From an uncultured Erysipelotrichales bacterium (GTDB taxonomy: Bacteria; Bacillota_I; Bacilli_A; Erysipelotrichales; Coprobacillaceae), in the NCBI GenBank assembly GCA_934754755.1, contig CAKVJS010000067.1:1-6540 (forward strand): a stretch of 6,540 nucleotides of DNA, in the 5' to 3' direction. The stretch's first letter is position 1, and every line of letters begins with the position of its first letter. This document shows, in pieces, positions 6,018 through 6,540 of this stretch. Both the position numbers and the translations under genes were made by a program. The notes beneath the pieces were generated by a model. The model made no database searches and was not told the origin of the DNA. It saw nothing but the letters and a program-made list of their open reading frames with translations.

Positions 6018-6068
6018 ACGGCTAATGACATAAAACTTTGCACGGCTATTGCTAGGGGAGTCAACCCC
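6018..6068 (+). promoter_or_regulatory. Repeat and GC-rich hairpin in the scaffold gene leader
   Basis: ACGGCTAATG (6018-6027) and ACGGCTATTG (6042-6051) are 9/10 repeats, 24 bp apart. GGGG-AGTCAA-CCCC (6055-6068) forms a short strong stem 7 bases upstream of AAAGGAGG (6076-6083). No promoter is clear in this gap. The hairpin could affect ribosome access or mRNA stability (inference). Confidence 0.35.
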
Positions 6069-6092
6069 GAAAATAAAAGGAGGAAGTATATA

Positions 6093-6540
6093 ATGGATCA
6101 AAATGAAATACAGGATAGGCATGTTCAACAAGTTTCGCCAAGTTATGATAAATTAGCCAGCATGATCGATACTCGCAATAGGCACAATGAGGATGCTGTA
6201 TTAAAAAGTTATTTTAAAAAGCAGGGTCTTGCTGTTAATGAAACGCAACGGGAAATTAACAAATACAAGGAAAACCGCACTAAAACTCAAAAAGCGAAGG
6301 AAAGAGAAGTGCAAAGAATATTTAAAGAGAATACGATTTTAAGGAATAAGGTAATGGATGCGGAAATTAGAACGCATGCTTTAATGCAAAATGTAGATCC
6401 TCAAAAGATGAAATCTCTATTTAGGATAATTGATCGGGTGGCATGTATGGACAATGATGGCAATCCTGTGATTGAAAAGATAAAGGTAGCCATCAATGAA
6501 GCTACTAAAGAGTTTCCAAACTTGATACGTAAACATGAGG
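6093..6540 (+). CDS. Probable phage scaffolding (head assembly) protein, 3' end outside the window
   Basis: The ATG at 6093 has AAAGGAGG 9 bases upstream. The frame stays open for 149 full codons to the right edge. The protein is highly charged and helical with no membrane segment. Residues about 33-45 (EDAVLKSYFKKQGL) resemble the VLKNYF..QGL segment of scaffold proteins in Gram-positive siphophages. A Lys/Glu-rich coiled-coil region follows (NKYKENRTKTQKAKEREVQR), then a C-terminal part (MQNVDPQKMKSLFRIIDRVA, DNDGNPVIEKIKVAINEA) that fits the small helical domain which touches the capsid protein. In these phages the scaffold gene lies between portal and major capsid genes, so a capsid gene is expected just beyond the window. 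Function is inferred from weak sequence likeness plus position. Confidence 0.6.
   Translation, partial: MDQNEIQDRHVQQVSPSYDKLASMIDTRNRHNEDAVLKSYFKKQGLAVNETQREINKYKENRTKTQKAKEREVQRIFKENTILRNKVMDAEIRTHALMQNVDPQKMKSLFRIIDRVACMDNDGNPVIEKIKVAINEATKEFPNLIRKHE

Larger units (their letters stand above)
5869..6092. other. 224-bp structured gap between portal and scaffold genes
   Basis: No convincing gene. It contains a terminator-like hairpin, two pairs of short direct repeats and a GC-rich hairpin before the scaffold ribosome binding site. A 16-codon frame (ATG at 5983, stop at 6031-6033) has no good ribosome binding site. Phage head genes normally abut or overlap, so a gap of this length is unusual. 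Confidence 0.65.

Noticed and set aside
5983..6033. 16-codon frame in the gap before the scaffold gene
   Set aside because: No ribosome binding site upstream and no overlap with a clear attenuator; it also overlaps one of the direct repeats.

Overview
The window is AT-rich DNA from a low-GC Gram-positive bacterium. Two things point to Bacillota, most likely Lactobacillales: an EsaA/YueB-type subunit of a type VIIb secretion system, and strong AGGAGG-type ribosome binding sites in front of most genes. The genus cannot be named from the sequence alone.

Layout. (1) 1-2648: the 3' part of esaA on the + strand, open through the left edge, closed by a clear intrinsic terminator at 2666-2693. (2) 2793-3674: a phage-type lysis/lysogeny switch. 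A 150-residue XRE repressor on the - strand diverges from a 79-residue DUF739 (Cro-like) gene. The gap between them holds a promoter for each gene and two copies of a 19-bp dyad operator. (3) 3827-4168: a small DUF1492/ArpU-like protein with a sigma-region-4-like helix-turn-helix, the type of gene that switches on phage late operons. (4) 4169-4716: 548 bp with no convincing gene but much structure. It contains a diverged duplication of a unit with a conserved 54-nt 5' block and a 3' intrinsic terminator, followed by inverted repeats and the ribosome binding site of the next gene. (5) 4717-5868: a phage portal protein that looks short at its C-terminus. (6) 5869-6092: 224 bp with a terminator-like hairpin, short direct repeats and a GC-rich hairpin. 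(7) 6093-end: the start of a probable phage scaffolding protein.

How it may work (inference). The repressor and Cro-like protein would control the switch through the shared operators. The ArpU-like protein would then drive the head genes through the structured leader region. What is odd is what is missing: no small or large terminase gene lies between the late activator and the portal gene, no replication genes lie between the switch and the late activator, and the head genes are separated by long structured gaps instead of being tightly packed. This could be a decayed prophage. It could also be a reduced or domesticated capsid-gene element beside a type VII secretion locus. The second reading, together with the duplicated RNA-like units, is the most interesting possibility here, but the window ends before the capsid, tail or lysis genes could be seen.
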